64,000 bases of DNA from Salticus scenicus. Its lineage: Eukaryota; Arthropoda; Arachnida; Araneae; Salticidae. The DNA is taken from the NCBI GenBank assembly GCA_963930645.1, contig OZ005660.1, positions 245,547,082-245,611,081 on the forward strand, in the 5' to 3' direction. Below are positions 60,445 through 64,000 of the stretch, one piece after another. Within the stretch, counting starts at the first letter, position 1. Every line of letters starts with the position of its first letter. The position numbers and the translations under genes were made by a program. Below the pieces are notes generated by a model that searched no databases, was not told the origin of the DNA, and saw nothing but the letters and a program-made list of their open reading frames with translations.

Positions 60445-61076
60445 TGTATCAATAACTGCCGTATTCAAGTACAAACACTGAACGCAGAAGTAGAATATGG
60501 ACTTAAGCAGAACACAATCTAGAACTGACTAGATTTAGCGGCATGAGCAGACTGAAGAAAATAGCGGGAAACGATAATGGCTGCGACTGTTTGCGCTGCG
60601 CGCGCATCGCTTGCATTCGTCACGTATGCCACGCCTATCTTATAGCCACGTTTATCTTATATGCTTAGATTTTAAATATATTACTGTAATAGAATTAATC
60701 TATAGCATCTCTAAAAGTCATATGATTAAAATGTACTAAACAGTCAAACTTTAATATTTTGCAAAAACTACTAATTTTACTCACTTTGTACTATGTTGCG
60801 CGACCGGAAGATATGAAACAAATGTTTAAAAAGTGCATACATATTGATTTTACATACTTTTAGTAGTTAATTCATGGTATAGGAATGCAATTAAAACCAT
60901 CTGGAAAAATTAAGGTTTTTCACATTTTTTTGCTAACTTCGATGGCATTGTGCGACCGGAAGACAAATTTATTAAAAAATAATAATTAGTGCTTTTTTCA
61001 TGCCTATACCAATGGCAACTTTTGTGCACTATAGCGATCTGAAATTTAAAAAAAAAGTTTTTTTCGAACCACCCTA

Positions 61077-63225
61077 ACCTATAACCTTTCACAGTCATAT
61101 ATATATATCTAAACTGTATTCCTATAAAATCATAATATTAAAACAAATAGACTTTTTAATGAAGGAAATCCAAATTATTCGCATAATCATGTGTTTTATA
61201 TACAGTTTTTTGAAAATTTATGGAAAAATAATTTATTATATTAATGTTTTTGAGTAGTTATATGTTTGATTTTTTCGTTTTTCATGATTTTTACTTATTA
61301 TTTTCTTAAAAACTGAGAAATAATGAAAGAAATTTCAGTTACATCTTTCAATCCAGATTTGTCGCGATTTGGCGAAATATTGAAATGTCTAATAAGCTTG
61401 ATGCATAATTGTATTTTTGTGTTTTACGTCATTTTGCGGTGTTTGAAAAATAAATTATTGTATTGTTTGCAAAAAGCATAAAGAAATATATTTTATTTTT
61501 TATTTACAAATTAGAATTCTTTTTTCCCCCATATGTACTTTATTATGAATTTAGAGATTTTTGCGTATTGACGATCTGTTTGCATTTATAATGTTAGATT
61601 GAGAGAATAAAATTTGTCTCTTTATTTCTTACAAGGCAAAATTTAATCCCATATAAAATTAACAAATTGTTTCATATAAGAATTTTTATATAAAAAATAT
61701 TTTATTATTATAATTTATAAATATTATAATTTATAATTTCTTTACTTTGCTTTTCTATGCTCTGTAGAATATAGTGTATTTATTTATTTATGATTCATTT
61801 TTTCTTCTTCTTTATTCAAAGGATTTGAAATGATAAGATTTATAAAAAATTTCGTCTCCCGGTTTTCAATGAATTTACAGTTTTGAGGTGATCTATACAC
61901 GTTTGGAGCTTTTTTAGAAAATATCCACCTCTCTCCTGTCTCTTCTGTGTGTGGGGGAGAGAGAGACCAAAAATTTGTGGCTTCTCTATATCAAGAACTA
62001 ATGCACTAATTTACTTTTTTTTTTTTCAATCTTGAATTTAGTACCTATCAACTTCTTGTGAAAATCGCCCAATAAGTGGCACTGCTGTACAGCGATTTCT
62101 CTAATTTACGGGAATGCTGTGTCTCTGCTTCTGTTCCGTAAAATTACACGAAACTTGGTATGCGAGAGGATAATTACAGAAATTATGTCAACTTGAATAC
62201 ATATTGTTCGACAGGTGGCGCTGGTATGATGCAGCTTTTTTCCCTTGTGCAGAAAGGCTATATCTCAGCTTTTATAAGAAAAATGCTTTTTTATGATAAA
62301 TGCATCGGAAACGTGTGTAATATCTTGTTCATGCGTTTATTTATTTCATTATAATAATTTCTCATGGTGTATTTAAATTCGACCTTTTAAATTTTTTTCC
62401 CTCTGATATACATTTATTTATTTACTTTTTTTTTTCTTTGTGGTTGTCTACTGCAAAACGATTATAAGGCATTGTTGATGTCTGAAACAAATTATCCTCT
62501 ACCTTTTGTCCTAATGACAAAAAGTAAACATTTTTTCATTCAAAGAAGGGTATATTATTCAAAATGCAACAATACATTTCTTAGGATTTAAGCGTAACAA
62601 AGAATATTTTAAATAATTCAAAAATTAATGGCCCTTTAACTACATTATTATTATTTTTTAAACCTTCATAAATGTACTCAATGTACAATGTACCTTGTAT
62701 GTTATTTTCATTTAGCTTTCCTAAAGATAAAAACAGATGGAAATTACAGGAAGGTAAGATTTTAAGAGAAAAGGTTTTAAAGGCATTGACCATTCCCGTT
62801 TATGTTCAAAAAATTTCTTGCCAGATAATTTTCATAAAAATAGATTTGGAAGCACTTGGTTAAAAACGGATGCAGTACTAACTGTATTTAAATTTCCAGA
62901 GAATTGTCCCTATTTACATTTGTTATAAAAATCAGATAGTCATTTTCACGTTTAATGACGGCTCGAATTAACATTTAAAAATTATTTATAACTAATATTT
63001 CGAACTATTCAAGTGACCCTAGCAAAATTATATTTGTTGCAGGTAAAATAATGGAGAAAAATATTCTGTAATTTCGACAAGGTAAAAGATTTCTAACGGC
63101 GAGGTGTAGCCAAATGTGGTTGCCTCCCTGTCACGTGACTAAGGTGAAAATCATTCAATGTTGACCTAAACTTTTCAACCCCATTTTTCCCTGCATGCGC
63201 TCTCTATCAGTATCTCTCCTCTAAG
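61077..63225. other. Right part of the 4.59-kb element
   Basis: Contains the duplicated ACCTATAA, A/T-rich sequence and the inverted boxes gtggcact (62076) and ggtggcgct (62214) related to 11453-11950. No coding region is supported; the 64-codon stretch at 62160 overlaps these boxes. Confidence 0.4.
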
Positions 63226-64000
63226 GTGTTGACCGGCATTTCAACATTTATGAGAGATAGGTAAAAAGAAGTTAAACAATAATTATATGAGTGCGAAGTA
63301 TTAAGGAATTTGATTTTTACTTCTTTATAGACTATGGAAACTAATAAAGTTAAAAAGAATATTGACAATCGTGTTGCAATTTGTAGATGGAGAAAGATTG
63401 GGAAACAAAAAAGTCCCGCAGAGAATTTGATTGCCGCTCGCTGGCTGAATTTAACAAGAGATTCGGAGGTGGGGGTAATTGCATGAATAAGAAATATTGA
63501 AAGACATTACTTCTTTACACCTTCTGGAATCTCATAAAGCCAGATATAAGAGAATACTGACATTTATACTATGGATGGATAAAGGTTATAAATGAAAACC
63601 TGTCATACAACATTTGATCGACAATTGTTTTTTTTCGACGTATTTTTTTTTTTTTTTTTTAATTTATTTAAGCGAAAGATAATAATTAAAAATTGAAACC
63701 TGGAATATTAACTTAAATATCGGAAAACATTCGTCAAAATTAAAAAACAGAAACCTCGCCCCATCTTTTTACGAAATGCAAAATAAATAGTCTAAAATTA
63801 ACGTTTTTAAATCTGATTTTAAGAAATTATTAGAAAAATGGGAAAAATACACATTTAAACGTAAAAAAGGGAGATACGGCTTGAAAAATCTTCCATGAAA
63901 AATGGGAGTTGGCAAGTCTGCAACGACAACACAGAAACAATGTTTTGATGTTACATAAAGCATTTTTCCGAGATAATTCTTTCAAGTACATTCAATACAC

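Larger units (their letters stand above)
58844..61076. mobile_element. Fold-back element with ~1.07-kb inverted arms
   Basis: Flanked by the perfect 8-bp direct repeat ACCTATAA (58836-58843 and 61077-61084). Ends TAGGGTTATTCGAAAAAAAC and the inverse of TAGGGTGGTTCGAAAAAAAC. Arms 58844-59912 and 60040-61076 are reverse complements with scattered differences, around a 127-bp centre. Each arm contains a leader, the same putative start codon and the same coding segment. The whole could fold into a near-complete hairpin. The element family is not one I can name. Confidence 0.9.
58637..63225. mobile_element. 4.59-kb element with 8-bp target duplication
   Basis: Flanked by the direct repeat GTGTTGAC (58629-58636 and 63226-63233), with inverse ends CTTAGAGGAGAGATA / TATCTCTCCTCTAAG. 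Copy A preserves the empty site (aagcttgaatgttgaacg at 8558). An inner copy of 'cacgtgact' occurs near both ends (58701 and 63133). Eight-base duplications occur in hAT, P and KDZ elements; the ends alone do not decide. A frame at 58738-58860 reads YMYLNGDICYATEEMVKYFV and onward up to the inner insertion, and may be the start of a lost gene. Nested within it is the fold-back element 58844-61076. Confidence 0.85.
45540..63930. repeat. Long repeat, copy B, interrupted by several insertions
   Basis: Collinear with 2240-9212. The repeat text is present at 45540-47998, 51945-53216, 54826-55652 (with a small SINE at 55240), 58613-58636 and 63234-63930. Each break falls on an identified element with its own duplication or inverse ends, and copy A shows the corresponding unbroken text. 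After about 63930 the two copies diverge. Confidence 0.85.

Overview
The window looks like repeat-dense, gene-poor nuclear DNA from an arthropod, most likely a chelicerate such as a spider. The grounds are strong A+T richness, many A/T and TA tracts, tRNA-headed SINEs, several Tc1/mariner, pogo/Tigger and piggyBac-type elements, and one single-exon C2H2 zinc-finger reading frame. Species cannot be fixed from sequence alone. There is no sign of bacterial gene organisation. I see no confident multi-exon host gene, so almost everything recognisable is mobile DNA or its remains.

Layout. 0-1 kb: two small terminal-inverted-repeat elements (MITEs). 2.2-9.2 kb: copy A of a long dispersed or segmental repeat, carrying a pogo/Tigger-like element (3602-5289) that itself holds a piggyBac-type MITE. 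9.2-13 kb: diverged internal repeats and a tRNA-derived relic. 13.1-14.6 kb: a three-level nest of elements. 14.6-17 kb: two long diverged units of one repeat family. 18-27 kb: SINEs and MITEs with clear target-site duplications. 28.2-30.4 kb: six 285-bp tandem units, each with one tRNA-like gene; a deleted mariner sits in the third unit. 35.8-37.7 kb: minus-strand C2H2 zinc-finger locus, with a 329-codon open core and frameshifted flanks. 40-45 kb: MITEs, a deleted pogo-like element, a Tc1 relic and a ~110-bp tandem array. 45.5 kb to the window end: copy B of the long repeat, split by at least five insertions.

The insertions in copy B are a ~3.9-kb element filled by a ~126/115-bp satellite, a 1.6-kb Tc1-like element, a 5'-truncated SINE, a 2.96-kb long-TIR element, and a 4.59-kb element with an 8-bp target duplication. 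Inside the 4.59-kb element is a 2.23-kb fold-back element with its own 8-bp duplication. Its ~1.07-kb arms each carry a damaged copy of an unrecognised gene, with a Cys-rich region at the centre. Comparing A with B gives an empty site for most insertions, so the order of events can be read from the window.

The best candidates for something undescribed are the fold-back element at 58844-61076, the satellite-bearing element at 47999-51940, and the tRNA array at 28208-30441, whose anticodon differs between its two halves.
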